From NCBI GenBank assembly GCA_051867635.1, contig JBJDYT010000027.1, forward strand, positions 1 through 27,846: DNA of 27,846 bases. The letters are read 5' to 3'. Under the pieces are notes generated by a model, which ran no database searches, had not been told where the DNA came from, and saw only the letters and a program-made list of their open reading frames with translations. Made by a program: the position numbers and the translations under genes. Positions 15,013 to 23,004 of this stretch are shown piece by piece; the first letter of the stretch is position 1; each line of letters starts with the position of its first letter. Source of the stretch: RGIG5472 sp051867635. GTDB lineage: Bacteria > Bacillota > Clostridia > Oscillospirales > Oscillospiraceae.

Positions 15013-15474
15013 ATGGTCGACCACGTTGACTCCAAGGCGCTCGTTGAGGACGCCCTCCACATTTTTCACAACGGCTTTGCCTGCTCGGAATCTGTCATCT
15101 ATGCCCTCCGCAAGCATTTCGGCTGGGACAGCCTTTCGGACGACGCCATCGCTATGAGCAGCGGCTTCCCCTGGGGTCTGGGCGGCGCCGGCTGCCTCTG
15201 CGGCGCCGTGGCCGGCGGCTCCATGTGCATCGGCTACTGCTTCGGCCGCAGGACGCCCGGCGATCCCACCGTCACCCGCTGCCATGCGCTGACCTGCGAG
15301 TTCGCGGAAGCGGTGCGGGAAAAATTCGGCGCCACCTGCTGCGGAAAGCTCATCGAGGAATTCCCCGACCGCAACATGCCCGAGCGAAAGGCCAAATGCG
15401 CCGACGTTGTGGCGTTCTGCACGGAGACTGCCGCCCGGATCATCGCCCGGGAGACCGGCGTTTCCCTTTCCTGA
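15013..15474 (+). CDS. C_GCAxxG_C_C family redox-type protein
   Basis: 153 residues with 11 cysteines, matching the family named for its C-GCAxxG-C-C pattern. The N-terminal Cys is C24 (GFACSESV). The core GAGCLCGAVAGGSMCIGYCFG holds C61, C63, C72 and C76; later cysteines are C90, C95, C109-C110, C129 and C136. Members are thought to be redox-active and are common in anaerobes, sometimes next to selenium or metal genes, but no defined reaction is known to me. The start follows AGGAGGA with good spacing; an upstream ATG at 14950 would start inside the promoter. It is monocistronic. Confidence 0.85.
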   Translation: MVDHVDSKALVEDALHIFHNGFACSESVIYALRKHFGWDSLSDDAIAMSSGFPWGLGGAGCLCGAVAGGSMCIGYCFGRRTPGDPTVTRCHALTCEFAEAVREKFGATCCGKLIEEFPDRNMPERKAKCADVVAFCTETAARIIARETGVSLS

Positions 15475-15505
15475 GCCTCTCCCCCGCTGTACATATCCGC
15501 CCCAA

Positions 15506-15541
15506 AAAGCAGGAGCGCCGCGGCCGCGGCGCTCCTGCTTT
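15506..15541. terminator. Bidirectional terminator between the C_GCAxxG_C_C gene and larC
   Basis: GCAGGAGCGCCGC (15509-15521) pairs perfectly with GCGGCGCTCCTGC (15526-15538), with A residues before and a T-rich stretch after; it serves both converging genes. Confidence 0.85.
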
Positions 15542-15547
15542 CTCTTT

Positions 15548-16828
15548 TTACAGCCGCTTCAGCACCTCTGAAAGCGGCATATCCTGCTCCCGGGCGATGC
15601 GGGAGACGTCCTCATACTCCGGCTTTTCCCGGCAGATCCCCTCGCCCACGGCAGTCTTGACCCGCACCGGGCCGTAGGGCGTCTGCCGCACCGACACCTC
15701 CCGCCGGAGCGTATAGCGGCGGCAGATGTGCTCCCGCACCCCCAGGGTGGTGGTATGGCGCAGCATCAGCCGGGCGAAGCGCTCCTTCTCCTCCACGGGG
15801 CAGAGACACGTCAGCAGCACCCCGCTGCGGCACTTTTTCATGCCGATAGGCGCGGTGAACACATCCAGCGCCCCCTGGGCAAGCAGCAGCTCCTGGGCGA
15901 AGGCCACCGCCTCCGGCGTCATATCGTCCAGATTGCAGGAGAGCTCCGCCACGCTGTCTCCCTCCTCCTGCGTTTCGCCCAGCAGGGCGCGCACGCAGTT
16001 GGCGGCCTCAAAATCCTTCTGCCCCATGCCGTAGCCGATCTTCTCCACCGCCATGACGGGCTGAGGGCCGAAGCGCCGGACAAAATGCTTCAGCAGCGCC
16101 GCGCCGGTGGGGGTGCAGAGCTCTCCGCGCACTGCGCCGCCGTAGGTGGGGATGCCTGTGAGCAGATGCGCCGTGGCGGGCGCCGGCACCGGCAGCACGC
16201 CGTGGGCGCAGCGTACCTGCCCGCTGCCCACATGGACGGGCGAGGCCTCGATGCGGTCCGGCCCGAGCATATGCAGCAGCAGCGCCACGCCGGTGATGTC
16301 CGCGATAGCGTCCAGGGTCCCCACCTCATGGAAGTGGATCTCCGACACGGGGACGCCGTGGGCCCGGCTCTCCGCCTCCGCCAGCAGGTCGTAGACCGCC
16401 CGCACGTCCGCACGGACCTCCTCCGGCACGCGCAGCGCCGCGATCTGCTCCCGGATCTCTCCCAGGCTGGCATGATGGTGGCCGTGGTGGTGCTCGTGCT
16501 CGTGGTCGCGGAAATGCTCGTGGTCATGATCGTGATCGTGGTCATGATCGTGGTCATGATCGTGCTCATGGTCATGGTGGTGCTCATGCTCATGGTCATG
16601 GTCATGCACGTCCTCGGAGGCTTCCTCCTCCCCATGCACCGTGATACGGACATGGGTGCCGGCCACGCCGCACTTCACAGCCCTCTCCGCCGCGGCTTCC
16701 ACCCCCGGCAGGCCCAGGCCGTTCATCGTTTCCAGGAAGCCCTCCCGGTCCTCCACAAGCTCCAGCAGCGCGGCCATGAGCATGTCCCCCGCCGCGCCCA
16801 TAGAGCAGTCCAAGTACAGTGTTTTCAT
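15548..16828 (-). CDS. larC: LarC, nickel insertase for the nickel-pincer nucleotide cofactor
   Basis: 426 residues in one uninterrupted frame. The N terminus YLDCSMGAAGDMLMAAL and the blocks EIHFHEVGTLDAIADI, PVPAPATAHLL, CTPTGAALLKHF and ELSCNLDDMTPE are diagnostic of LarC (DUF111). It inserts Ni into the pyridinium-dithiocarboxylate mononucleotide made by LarB and LarE, giving the cofactor of lactate racemase and related LarA-type enzymes. In Lactiplantibacillus the gene is split and joined by programmed frameshift; here no frameshift is needed. Residues 75-117 form a tract with 24 His among 43 residues. ATG overlaps the larB stop (ATGA). Confidence 0.94.
   Translation of the reverse strand: MKTLYLDCSMGAAGDMLMAALLELVEDREGFLETMNGLGLPGVEAAAERAVKCGVAGTHVRITVHGEEEASEDVHDHDHEHEHHHDHEHDHDHDHDHDHDHDHEHFRDHEHEHHHGHHHASLGEIREQIAALRVPEEVRADVRAVYDLLAEAESRAHGVPVSEIHFHEVGTLDAIADITGVALLLHMLGPDRIEASPVHVGSGQVRCAHGVLPVPAPATAHLLTGIPTYGGAVRGELCTPTGAALLKHFVRRFGPQPVMAVEKIGYGMGQKDFEAANCVRALLGETQEEGDSVAELSCNLDDMTPEAVAFAQELLLAQGALDVFTAPIGMKKCRSGVLLTCLCPVEEKERFARLMLRHTTTLGVREHICRRYTLRREVSVRQTPYGPVRVKTAVGEGICREKPEYEDVSRIAREQDMPLSEVLKRL
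16478..16606 (-). repeat. His/Asp codon repeat inside larC
   Basis: Encodes LarC residues 75-117, mostly alternating His-Asp and His-Glu. At DNA level it is a degenerate six-base repeat of GATCAT/GACCAC type, prone to slippage and likely to vary in length between strains. The histidines are a natural nickel store or capture site. Confidence 0.85.
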
Positions 16829-17583
16829 GCTTTGCTCCCTCCGTGATTGATCAGGCTCGCGAGATACCCCGCGCCAAAGCCGTTGTCGATATTCACCACG
16901 CCCACGCCGCTGGCGCAGGAGTTGAGCATGGCCAGCAGCGCCGAAACGCCGCCGAAGGCCGCGCCGTAGCCTACGCTGGTGGGGACGGCGATGACCGGGC
17001 AGTCCACCAGGCCGCCGATGACGCTGGCCAGTGCCCCTTCCATCCCCGCCACCGCGATGATGCAGCGGGCGCGCATCAGCTCATCGGAATGGGCCAGCAG
17101 CCGGTGCAGCCCCGCCACGCCCACGTCGTACAGCCGCTGCACCCGGTTTCCCAGCACCTCCGCCGTCAGAGCCGCCTCCTCCGCCACCGGGAGGTCGCTG
17201 GTGCCGGCCGCGGCCACGATGACAAGCCCGTCGCCGTCCGGCTCCGGCAGCTCGCCCAGCACGCCGAGACGGCAGTCCGCGTGGTATTGCAGGGGCAGGC
17301 CGCTGCGGCGGAGCTCCTCCGCCTTTTCCCCGTCCAGCCGGGTGATGAGCACCGCGGCGCCGTCCTGCTGCAGCGACTGCGCGATCTGTCCGATCTGCTC
17401 CGCCGTCTTGCCCGCGCCGTAGATCACCTCGCCCACGCCCTGGCGGAGGGCGCGGTGGTGGTCCACCTTGGCAAAGCCCAGGTCCTCAAAGGGCGCCTGC
17501 CGCAGGCGCAGCGCCGCCTCCTCCACGGAAAGGCTGCCCTCCGCCACCTGGCCCAGCAGTTCCTTCATATCCTTCTGATTCAC
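16825..17583 (-). CDS. larB: LarB, NaAD carboxylase/hydrolase for the nickel-pincer cofactor
   Basis: 252 residues, PurE-related. The N-terminal helical part is followed by a PurE-like domain with AAAGTSDLPVAEEA (124-137), VAGMEGALASVIGGL (178-192), PTSVGYG (201-207) and LNSCASGVGVVNIDNG (220-235). C223 matches the Cys that attacks the NaAD pyridinium ring in characterised LarB. The enzyme adds a carboxyl group at C5 of NaAD and releases AMP, giving the substrate of LarE. It starts with GTG, overlapping the larE stop (GTGA), preceded by GGAGG; its stop overlaps the larC ATG. Confidence 0.94.
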   Translation of the reverse strand: MNQKDMKELLGQVAEGSLSVEEAALRLRQAPFEDLGFAKVDHHRALRQGVGEVIYGAGKTAEQIGQIAQSLQQDGAAVLITRLDGEKAEELRRSGLPLQYHADCRLGVLGELPEPDGDGLVIVAAAGTSDLPVAEEAALTAEVLGNRVQRLYDVGVAGLHRLLAHSDELMRARCIIAVAGMEGALASVIGGLVDCPVIAVPTSVGYGAAFGGVSALLAMLNSCASGVGVVNIDNGFGAGYLASLINHGGSKA

Positions 17584-18326
17584 GCTCTCGCCTCCATATC
17601 CAGCAGCACTGCGCCGAACAGCGGGCGCAGCGCTGCATTGATCTCCTCCCGTCGCCGCAGGGCCGTCTCCATCTGTACCGCCGTCACCTGCACTCTCGCT
17701 GCGCCGTGGAACACCCGCACCCGGAAGTCGGAAAAGCCCAGGCGGAAGAGCGCGTCCTCCGCCGTCTCCACCCGCCGCAGCAGCTCCTCCGTCAGCCGTT
17801 CCCCTGTGGGGACGCGGGTGGCGAGACAGGCGTAGGCGGGCTTGTCCCAGGTGAAGAGCCCCGCCTCCCGGGAAAGGCGGCGGATCTCCGCCTTGGTCAG
17901 CCCCGCCTGGCGCAGCGGAGAGAACACGCCGCGCTCCCTGAGCGCGCGCATCCCCGGCCGGTCCGCGGCGTCGTCCGAAGCGTTGCTACCGTCCAGCACG
18001 ACCTCATACCCGTCGTCTTTCGCTGCGGCGCAGATTCTGTCAAATATTTTACCTTTACAGTGATAGCAGCGGTCCGCAGGGTTCTTCGCCACCGCTTCGC
18101 AGCCCAGCACATCCAGCGTGAGCACCGACAGCGCCGCGCCCAGCTCCTCTGCCAAGCGTGCGGCGTCCCGCAGCTCAAAGGCCGGCTGGAAAGCGGTCTT
18201 CACAAAATAAGGCTTCACCTCCGCGCCGCAGCGCAGCGCCGCGTACAGCAGGTACGCGGAGTCCACGCCGCCGGAAAAAGCCAGCGCCGCCTTCGGGTGC
18301 TCTGCGAAAAATTTCGTCAGCTCCAT
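17580..18326 (-). CDS. larE: LarE, ATP-dependent sulfur transferase for the nickel-pincer cofactor
   Basis: 248 residues from the ATG at 18326 (AGGAAGGG upstream); a longer frame from 18410 would start before the promoter's transcript. The PP-loop is SGGVDS (18-23). C167, in the PAYACLATRVPTG motif, matches the Cys sacrificed for sulfur in Lactiplantibacillus LarE; C87 and C90 form an additional CxxC. LarE adenylates the LarB product and converts its carboxylates to thiocarboxylates. It is first in the operon larE-larB-larC, with overlapping junctions throughout. No larA or nickel transporter is in the window. Confidence 0.93.
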   Translation of the reverse strand: MELTKFFAEHPKAALAFSGGVDSAYLLYAALRCGAEVKPYFVKTAFQPAFELRDAARLAEELGAALSVLTLDVLGCEAVAKNPADRCYHCKGKIFDRICAAAKDDGYEVVLDGSNASDDAADRPGMRALRERGVFSPLRQAGLTKAEIRRLSREAGLFTWDKPAYACLATRVPTGERLTEELLRRVETAEDALFRLGFSDFRVRVFHGAARVQVTAVQMETALRRREEINAALRPLFGAVLLDMEARA

Positions 18327-18381
18327 AGCCCTTCCTCCCCGCTCTTGTGCTCTGCCGGCAGGCCTTCGCCCGCCGCATCCC

Positions 18382-18410
18382 ATGATAACACAGTTCTCTC
18401 CCGGCAACAA
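18382..18410 (-). promoter_or_regulatory. Promoter of the lar operon
   Basis: On the minus strand TTGTTG (18410-18405), 17 bases, then TATCAT (18387-18382). I see no nickel-regulator operator. Confidence 0.6.
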
Positions 18411-18445
18411 GGTTTTTCGCCGCAGGCAGCGGCAAGCCGCGCGGC

Positions 18446-18481
18446 AAAAAAAGCTCCGCCCCCTCCGGGCGGAGCTTTTTT
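18446..18481 (-). terminator. Terminator of the acyltransferase gene
   Basis: GCTCCGCCC (18453-18461) pairs with GGGCGGAGC (18467-18475), flanked by A and T runs, so it may work in both directions. It insulates the lar operon from the upstream acyltransferase. Confidence 0.85.
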
Positions 18482-18503
18482 ATCATACCGGCCGGCGAGT
18501 AAC

Positions 18504-19340
18504 TCACGCGGTGGGCGCGCCTTCGGCGAGGTGGTCGTACATAACCTGCCAGATCTTTTCGCCCAGCTCATGGGTGGTGCCTGCGCAGACCTCCTCCGCC
18601 GGGACCACCGCCAGGATGTCCAGATGCACCTCCGTATACAGCCGGTGGAAAAAGCCGCGGACGGTCTCTTCCGTGCCCCGGATGGTGGAGACCACCACCG
18701 GCACTTTCGCCTTCTGCGCGATCTTCAGCGAGCCGTCCCGGAAGGGCTGCAGCACCAGCGAGGGATCCCGGCGGCAGTAGCCCTCCGGATAGAGGGCGAT
18801 GGAGGTCCGGTCCTCCTTCAGCAGCCTGACGGCCTCCAGGATGGTGCGGACGGCGGAGCGGTCGTTCTCCCGGTCGATGGAGAGGATGCCTGCCGCGTGC
18901 ATCAGATTGCCGATCATGAGCTTTTTGAAGTTCTCCTTCTTGGAGATAAAGGTCACGTCATACTTCCGCAGCGCCACCAGCGACACCAGCGGGTCGTAGA
19001 TGGTGATATGGTTGCAGGTGAAGAGGAAACGGCTGTCCGTGGGGATCTTCTCCAGTCCCGTGACGCGGATGCGCACCCGCAGCACGCGCAGCAGCAAATC
19101 CAGCGTATCCTCGATCAGGTGCCGCCACAGCCTCCACTGCTTCCCCGCCGGCTTTTCCTGGTCCACCGTGCAGGAGAGGAGGAAAATGAACACCACCCAT
19201 AATCCCACGCAGAGGAGGAAATACCCCAGAGACAGCAGCAGGAACAGCAGTACGCCGCCAACCCCCTGCCACAGGGCGGCGAGGGTGCAGGTCAACGCGC
19301 TGGCCACGAGGCCCACGGCAATAAACAGGAAAAAGAGCAT
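18504..19340 (-). CDS. 1-acyl-glycerol-3-phosphate acyltransferase family protein (PlsC-like)
   Basis: 278 residues from the ATG at 19340 (AAAGGAGA upstream). Two N-terminal membrane segments (about 2-22 and 30-56) are followed by the acyltransferase fold. Motif I is NHITIYD (110-116, catalytic H111 and D116) and motif III is YPEGYCRRD (184-192), a variant of the usual FPEGTR. PlsC adds the second acyl chain to lysophosphatidic acid; with this variant motif the acceptor might be another lysolipid. Monocistronic. Confidence 0.85.
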   Translation of the reverse strand: MLFFLFIAVGLVASALTCTLAALWQGVGGVLLFLLLSLGYFLLCVGLWVVFIFLLSCTVDQEKPAGKQWRLWRHLIEDTLDLLLRVLRVRIRVTGLEKIPTDSRFLFTCNHITIYDPLVSLVALRKYDVTFISKKENFKKLMIGNLMHAAGILSIDRENDRSAVRTILEAVRLLKEDRTSIALYPEGYCRRDPSLVLQPFRDGSLKIAQKAKVPVVVSTIRGTEETVRGFFHRLYTEVHLDILAVVPAEEVCAGTTHELGEKIWQVMYDHLAEGAPTA

Positions 19341-19373
19341 GGTTGGTCTCCTTTGTCGTTTTCTTTCCCGTAG

Positions 19374-19402
19374 ATGGTACCACAAATCCCCGTCCGGCGC
19401 AA
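19374..19402 (-). promoter_or_regulatory. Promoter of the acyltransferase gene
   Basis: On the minus strand TTGCGC (19402-19397), 17 bases, TACCAT (19379-19374), with TGG before the -10 box as in extended -10 promoters. Confidence 0.5.
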
Positions 19403-19444
19403 CAAGCCCGCGTCGCACTTTTCCAAATTCTGCGGGAAAAACCT

Positions 19445-19473
19445 TTGCCAAGCGGCGGCGGCCGGCGTATACT
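19445..19473 (+). promoter_or_regulatory. Promoter of the second GNAT gene
   Basis: TTGCCA (19445-19450), 17 bases, TATACT (19468-19473); about 50 bases upstream of the chosen start. Confidence 0.65.
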
Positions 19474-19524
19474 GGACGCATCCTCTTACCGGGCCGGGAG
19501 GCTTCCCGCGCCCCTGAAAGGGCG

Positions 19525-19980
19525 GTGAGCCATACGGAGTTTCACGAAATACAACAAAAGGACAAGCGCCGCTTCCTCCCCCTGCTTCTGCTGGGCGACG
19601 AGCAGGAGGACATGATCCTGCGCTATCTGGACCGTGGGACGCTGTACGCCCTGTACGAAGGCGGCGGCCTCCGGGCGGCGGCCGTGGTGACGGCGGAGGA
19701 GGGCGGCGCGCTGGAGCTGAAAAACCTGGCGGTGCTGCCGGCGTATCAGCGGCAGGGCTATGGCCGGGCCATGGTCGAATTCCTGGCGGAGACCTACCGG
19801 GGCGCTTACCGGCTGCTCCTGGCCGGCACCGGGGAAAGCCCGCTGACGCTGCCGTTTTACGAGGCCTGCGGCTTTCGCTTCTCCCATCGGGTGAAGGACT
19901 TTTTCCTCCGGTACGACCATCCCATCTTTGAAGGGGGCGTACAGCTTCGGGACATGATCTATCTGGAACGGCCGCTGTAA
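19525..19980 (+). CDS. GNAT-family N-acetyltransferase
   Basis: 151 residues from a GTG at 19525, the only plausible start between the promoter at 19445-19473 and the conserved domain; the ribosome site (AAAGGG) is rather close. The acetyl-CoA motif is LKNLAVLPAYQRQGYGRAM, with the QRQGYG loop, and the C-terminal part has LPFYEACGF, the usual GNAT end motif. The substrate is not predictable. Its frame stays open upstream through the acyltransferase gene on the other strand, which is not meaningful. A strong terminator follows. Confidence 0.82.
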   Translation: MSHTEFHEIQQKDKRRFLPLLLLGDEQEDMILRYLDRGTLYALYEGGGLRAAAVVTAEEGGALELKNLAVLPAYQRQGYGRAMVEFLAETYRGAYRLLLAGTGESPLTLPFYEACGFRFSHRVKDFFLRYDHPIFEGGVQLRDMIYLERPL

Positions 19981-20001
19981 AAACGAATAGACAAGGCAAG
20001 C

Positions 20002-20033
20002 CCGCCGCGGAAAGCTTCCGCGGCGGACTTTTT
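20002..20033 (+). terminator. Terminator of the second GNAT gene
   Basis: An 11 bp stem, CCGCCGCGGAA (20002-20012) with TTCCGCGGCGG (20016-20026), then T20029-20033. Confidence 0.8.
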
Positions 20034-20036
20034 CGC

Positions 20037-22592
20037 TTATTTCCGGTTCAGGCGCTCGATCTCCTCAGAGATCTTCTGCTCCACCTCTTGTATCTCCCCG
20101 ATCAGCTCCCGGGCGGACATGCGCTGCACACCGTCCCGCAGCGCCGCCATCTGGATCATAGCGTCGGAGGTGGCCACCCGCACGGAGTCGTTTTTGCCGA
20201 TCTCGTTGGTGAGCCGCTCGATGTAGAGGTCGCCGGTCTCCCCCTCCTTGGTATAGACCACGTGGACGCCGTGGTACTCCTCCGTGCTGCCGGGGTTGCC
20301 CTTGACGAGATAACCGTCGAAGACCAGGATCAGCTCGCACTTCGTGTAGCCCCGGTAATTGCTCAGGATCTCCAGCAGCCGGTGGCGGGCCGCCCCCAGG
20401 TCCTCCCGGGCGACGGCTGCCAGCTCGTCCCAGGCGAAGATCAGATTGTAGCCGTCCACAATGAGGTAGTTTTTCCGCTGGACATAGGGCCTGTCCCGCT
20501 TCTCCGCAGGGGCGTATTCCCGGGCGCTTTGATACCGCCTGCGGGCGATGGGGCCGAACTCCCGCAGCATGATCTCCTCCAGCTCCTTGTCGTCGATACT
20601 CAGGTTCCTCTGCACCAGCCGGGGGGCCTCCGGCTCCTCCGCCTCGCTTTCCTTCAGGCAGCTTTCCAGGTGCATGTACTCCTCCACCCGGTCCCACTTC
20701 ACCAGAAAGCCCGCTCCGTGGGCGCAGAACACGGAATCCGCCGGGTGCTCCGTGTCCCGCTCCGGGTCATAGCCCATCTCCGCCATGACCTCCTCCGGGT
20801 CGTGGCAGAGATCATAGCCCTCCACAGAGCAGAAGAGCCGTCCCCGTCCCCTTGTGTAGGCCGCGACCTCCCGGGCGTAGTCCCGCAGCGTCGCCACCGG
20901 CGCGCGGCCGCAGAGCACCATGCAGCCGTTTTCCTCCGCCGGGGCGTCAAAGGTGCCGCTCCGCAGGCGGATATCGCTGATGGCCCGTCCGATCTCCTCC
21001 ATGGGGACCTCGAGACGGAAGCGGTAGTACGGCTCCAGCAGCACGCTCTGGGCCTTCCGCAGCCCCTGGCGGACGGCGCGGTAGGTGGCCTGGCGGAAAT
21101 CGCCGCCCTCCGTGTGCTTCAGATGGGCGCGGCCCGCAGCCACCGTGATCTTCATATCCGTGATGGGCGAGCCGGTCAGCACGCCCGGATGGGGTCTTTC
21201 CTCCAGATGGGTCAGGATCAGGCGCTGCCAGTTCAGGTCCAGCACATCCTCCCGGCAGGCGGAGGCGAAGACCAGCCCGCTGCCCCTGGGCAGCGGCTCC
21301 AGCAGCAGATGCACCTCGGCATAGTGGCGCAGGGGCTCGTAATGCCCCACGCCCTCCACCGGCGCGGCGATGGTCTCGAGGTAGCGGATGCGCCCCGCGT
21401 CGATGGCCACGTCCAGATCGAAGCGGTCCAAAATCAGGCGGCGCAGCACCTCGATCTGCACCTCGCCCATGAGCCGCAGCTGGATCTCCCGCAGCCGCTC
21501 GTCCCAGACGATATGGAGCTGCGGGTCCTCCTCCTGCAGCTGCTGGAGCTTCGGCAGCTCCGCGCGCACGTCGCAGCCCTCCGGCAGGCGGAGGCGGTAG
21601 GTCATCACCGGCTCCAGCGCCGGCAGGTCCCCCGCCTGCTCCGCGCCCAGCGCCTGGCCTGGATAAGTGGCGCTGAGACCCGTGACGGCGCAGACGTCTC
21701 CGGCGCAGATCTCCTCCTCCGCTTCAAACTTTGCCCCGGAATAGCGGCGGATCTGGCTCACCTTTTCCTCCAGCGCGTCCTGCCCGTCGCCGTGCAGCGG
21801 CGTATAGCGCAGGGCCGTCCGCACCCGCAGCGTCCCGCCCGTGACCTTCAGATAGGTCAGGCGGCTGCCCTGGGGGTCCCGGGCGATCTTAAAGACCCGG
21901 GCGGCGAATTCCGCCGGATAGGCCGGGGCCAGCGTATAGTCCGAAAGGCCCTGCCACAGGTCCTCCAGCCCCGTCAGCTGCAGGCCGGAGCCGAAATAGC
22001 AGGGAAACAGCAGCCGCTGCCGCACCAGGTGGGCGACGTCCTTCGCCGTGACGCCGTCGCTCTCCAGATACCGCTCCAGCAGCATATCGTCCAGCACCGC
22101 GATCTCCTCATCCCGTTCCGCCGCGCCGAAGTCCACACAGCCGCTGCCGAAGCGCCGCTTCAGCTCCGCCGTCAGCGCCTCGCGGTCCGCGCCGGGGAGG
22201 TCCATCTTCGTCACAAAGATAAATACCGGCACGCCGTAGCGCTTGAGAAGACGCCACAGCGTCTCCGTGTGAGCCTGCACCCCGTCCGTGGCGCTGATGA
22301 CCAATATGGCGTAGTCCAGCACGGAAAGCGTCCGCTCCATCTCGGCGGAAAAGTCCACGTGGCCAGGGGTGTCAAGCAAAGTCACTTGCATGTCCTCCGT
22401 GGTCATCACCGCCTGCTTGGAGAAGATGGTGATGCCCCGCTCCCGCTCGATGGCGTGGGTATCCAGGAAGGTGTCCCCATGGTCCACCCTCCCAAGCTTT
22501 TTGATCCTGCCCGCGAGATATAAAAGTCCCTCGCTCAGCGTGGTCTTTCCCGCGTCCACATGGGCCAGGATGCCCACCACCAGCCGCTTCAT
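20037..22592 (-). CDS. TetM-like ribosomal GTPase fused to a YacP/Rae1-type NYN endoribonuclease
   Basis: 851 residues. Residues 1 to about 650 form an EF-G/TetM-type translational GTPase: P-loop AHVDAGKTT (10-18), RGIT (52-55), DTPGH (74-78), a TKMD in place of NKxD (128-131), then domains II-V. A charged linker leads to a C-terminal domain at about 708-845 that matches YacP/Rae1 NYN nucleases: LIVDGYN (710-716), FDGY (758-761), a KEGETGDLYIERL segment and RVATSD. Tet(M) proteins are about 640 residues and lack this tail. Rae1 cuts mRNA in the ribosomal A site, and TetM-type GTPases also act at the A site, so one polypeptide could clear the site and cut RNA. Its ATG overlaps the stop of the 92-residue gene. 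Tetracycline resistance is not established. Confidence 0.9.
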   Translation of the reverse strand: MKRLVVGILAHVDAGKTTLSEGLLYLAGRIKKLGRVDHGDTFLDTHAIERERGITIFSKQAVMTTEDMQVTLLDTPGHVDFSAEMERTLSVLDYAILVISATDGVQAHTETLWRLLKRYGVPVFIFVTKMDLPGADREALTAELKRRFGSGCVDFGAAERDEEIAVLDDMLLERYLESDGVTAKDVAHLVRQRLLFPCYFGSGLQLTGLEDLWQGLSDYTLAPAYPAEFAARVFKIARDPQGSRLTYLKVTGGTLRVRTALRYTPLHGDGQDALEEKVSQIRRYSGAKFEAEEEICAGDVCAVTGLSATYPGQALGAEQAGDLPALEPVMTYRLRLPEGCDVRAELPKLQQLQEEDPQLHIVWDERLREIQLRLMGEVQIEVLRRLILDRFDLDVAIDAGRIRYLETIAAPVEGVGHYEPLRHYAEVHLLLEPLPRGSGLVFASACREDVLDLNWQRLILTHLEERPHPGVLTGSPITDMKITVAAGRAHLKHTEGGDFRQATYRAVRQGLRKAQSVLLEPYYRFRLEVPMEEIGRAISDIRLRSGTFDAPAEENGCMVLCGRAPVATLRDYAREVAAYTRGRGRLFCSVEGYDLCHDPEEVMAEMGYDPERDTEHPADSVFCAHGAGFLVKWDRVEEYMHLESCLKESEAEEPEAPRLVQRNLSIDDKELEEIMLREFGPIARRRYQSAREYAPAEKRDRPYVQRKNYLIVDGYNLIFAWDELAAVAREDLGAARHRLLEILSNYRGYTKCELILVFDGYLVKGNPGSTEEYHGVHVVYTKEGETGDLYIERLTNEIGKNDSVRVATSDAMIQMAALRDGVQRMSARELIGEIQEVEQKISEEIERLNRK

Positions 22593-22867
22593 CGCGCCGC
22601 TCCGCCGGCGGCGCTGCGCGCCGTGATGGCCTCATACTGCGCGCCAAGCCAGCGCCGCAGCTCCGCCACCCCCGCCTCATCCCAGGAAAAGGTCCGGCTC
22701 TCCACGTCCTTCGCCTTTTCAAAGCAGACCTCCGTGTAGGTGGCGGCCTCCACCGTCTTTTCCTTATCGTCCATCTTGAAGCGGTACCGCATCGGCCCCT
22801 GCTCGCCGTGATAGATATGCGCCCGCCCCAGCCAGTGGGGCGTCAGAAATGCGAACTGTTCCTCCAT
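22589..22867 (-). CDS. Conserved-looking 92-aa protein of unknown function, coupled to the GTPase-nuclease
   Basis: 92 residues from the ATG at 22867, preceded by GGGGAGGAG; a longer frame to 22906 lacks a ribosome site. The protein is soluble and mixed alpha/beta by eye, with a central RYRFKMDDKEKTVEAATYTEV segment, a tryptophan motif FSWDEAGVAELRRWLGAQY, and an Ala/Gly/Arg tail. I recognise no domain. Its stop overlaps the GTPase-nuclease ATG by four bases (ATGA), so the two are made together, which makes it a candidate partner or regulator. Confidence 0.75.
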   Translation of the reverse strand: MEEQFAFLTPHWLGRAHIYHGEQGPMRYRFKMDDKEKTVEAATYTEVCFEKAKDVESRTFSWDEAGVAELRRWLGAQYEAITARSAAGGAAR

Positions 22868-22921
22868 ACTGCTCCTCCCCGCCGCGCCCCGCAGGCGCGG
22901 CGGCATGACATTTTTTTAAAC

Positions 22922-22950
22922 ATTGTACCATACTTCCCGCCCGAAGGAAA
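22922..22950 (-). promoter_or_regulatory. Promoter of the 92-aa/GTPase-nuclease operon
   Basis: On the minus strand TACAAT (22927-22922), with TGG just before it (extended -10) and a weak -35, TTTCCT, 17 bases upstream. Confidence 0.55.
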
Positions 22951-23004
22951 GCCGCTTTTCCGCCGGAATACGACTTTCGCCGGCGCAAAGGCAAGGATTG
23001 GGCA

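Noticed and set aside
16478..16606. Repeat tract considered as a CRISPR-like or tandem-repeat array
   Set aside because: It is in-frame His/Asp/Glu coding repeat within larC, with no spacers.
19000..19524. Upstream extension of the second GNAT frame
   Set aside because: It lies antisense to the acyltransferase gene and upstream of the GNAT promoter.
20037..22592. Annotation as a tetracycline resistance gene
   Set aside because: The GTPase is TetM-like but divergent and carries a nuclease tail; nothing in the sequence shows drug protection.
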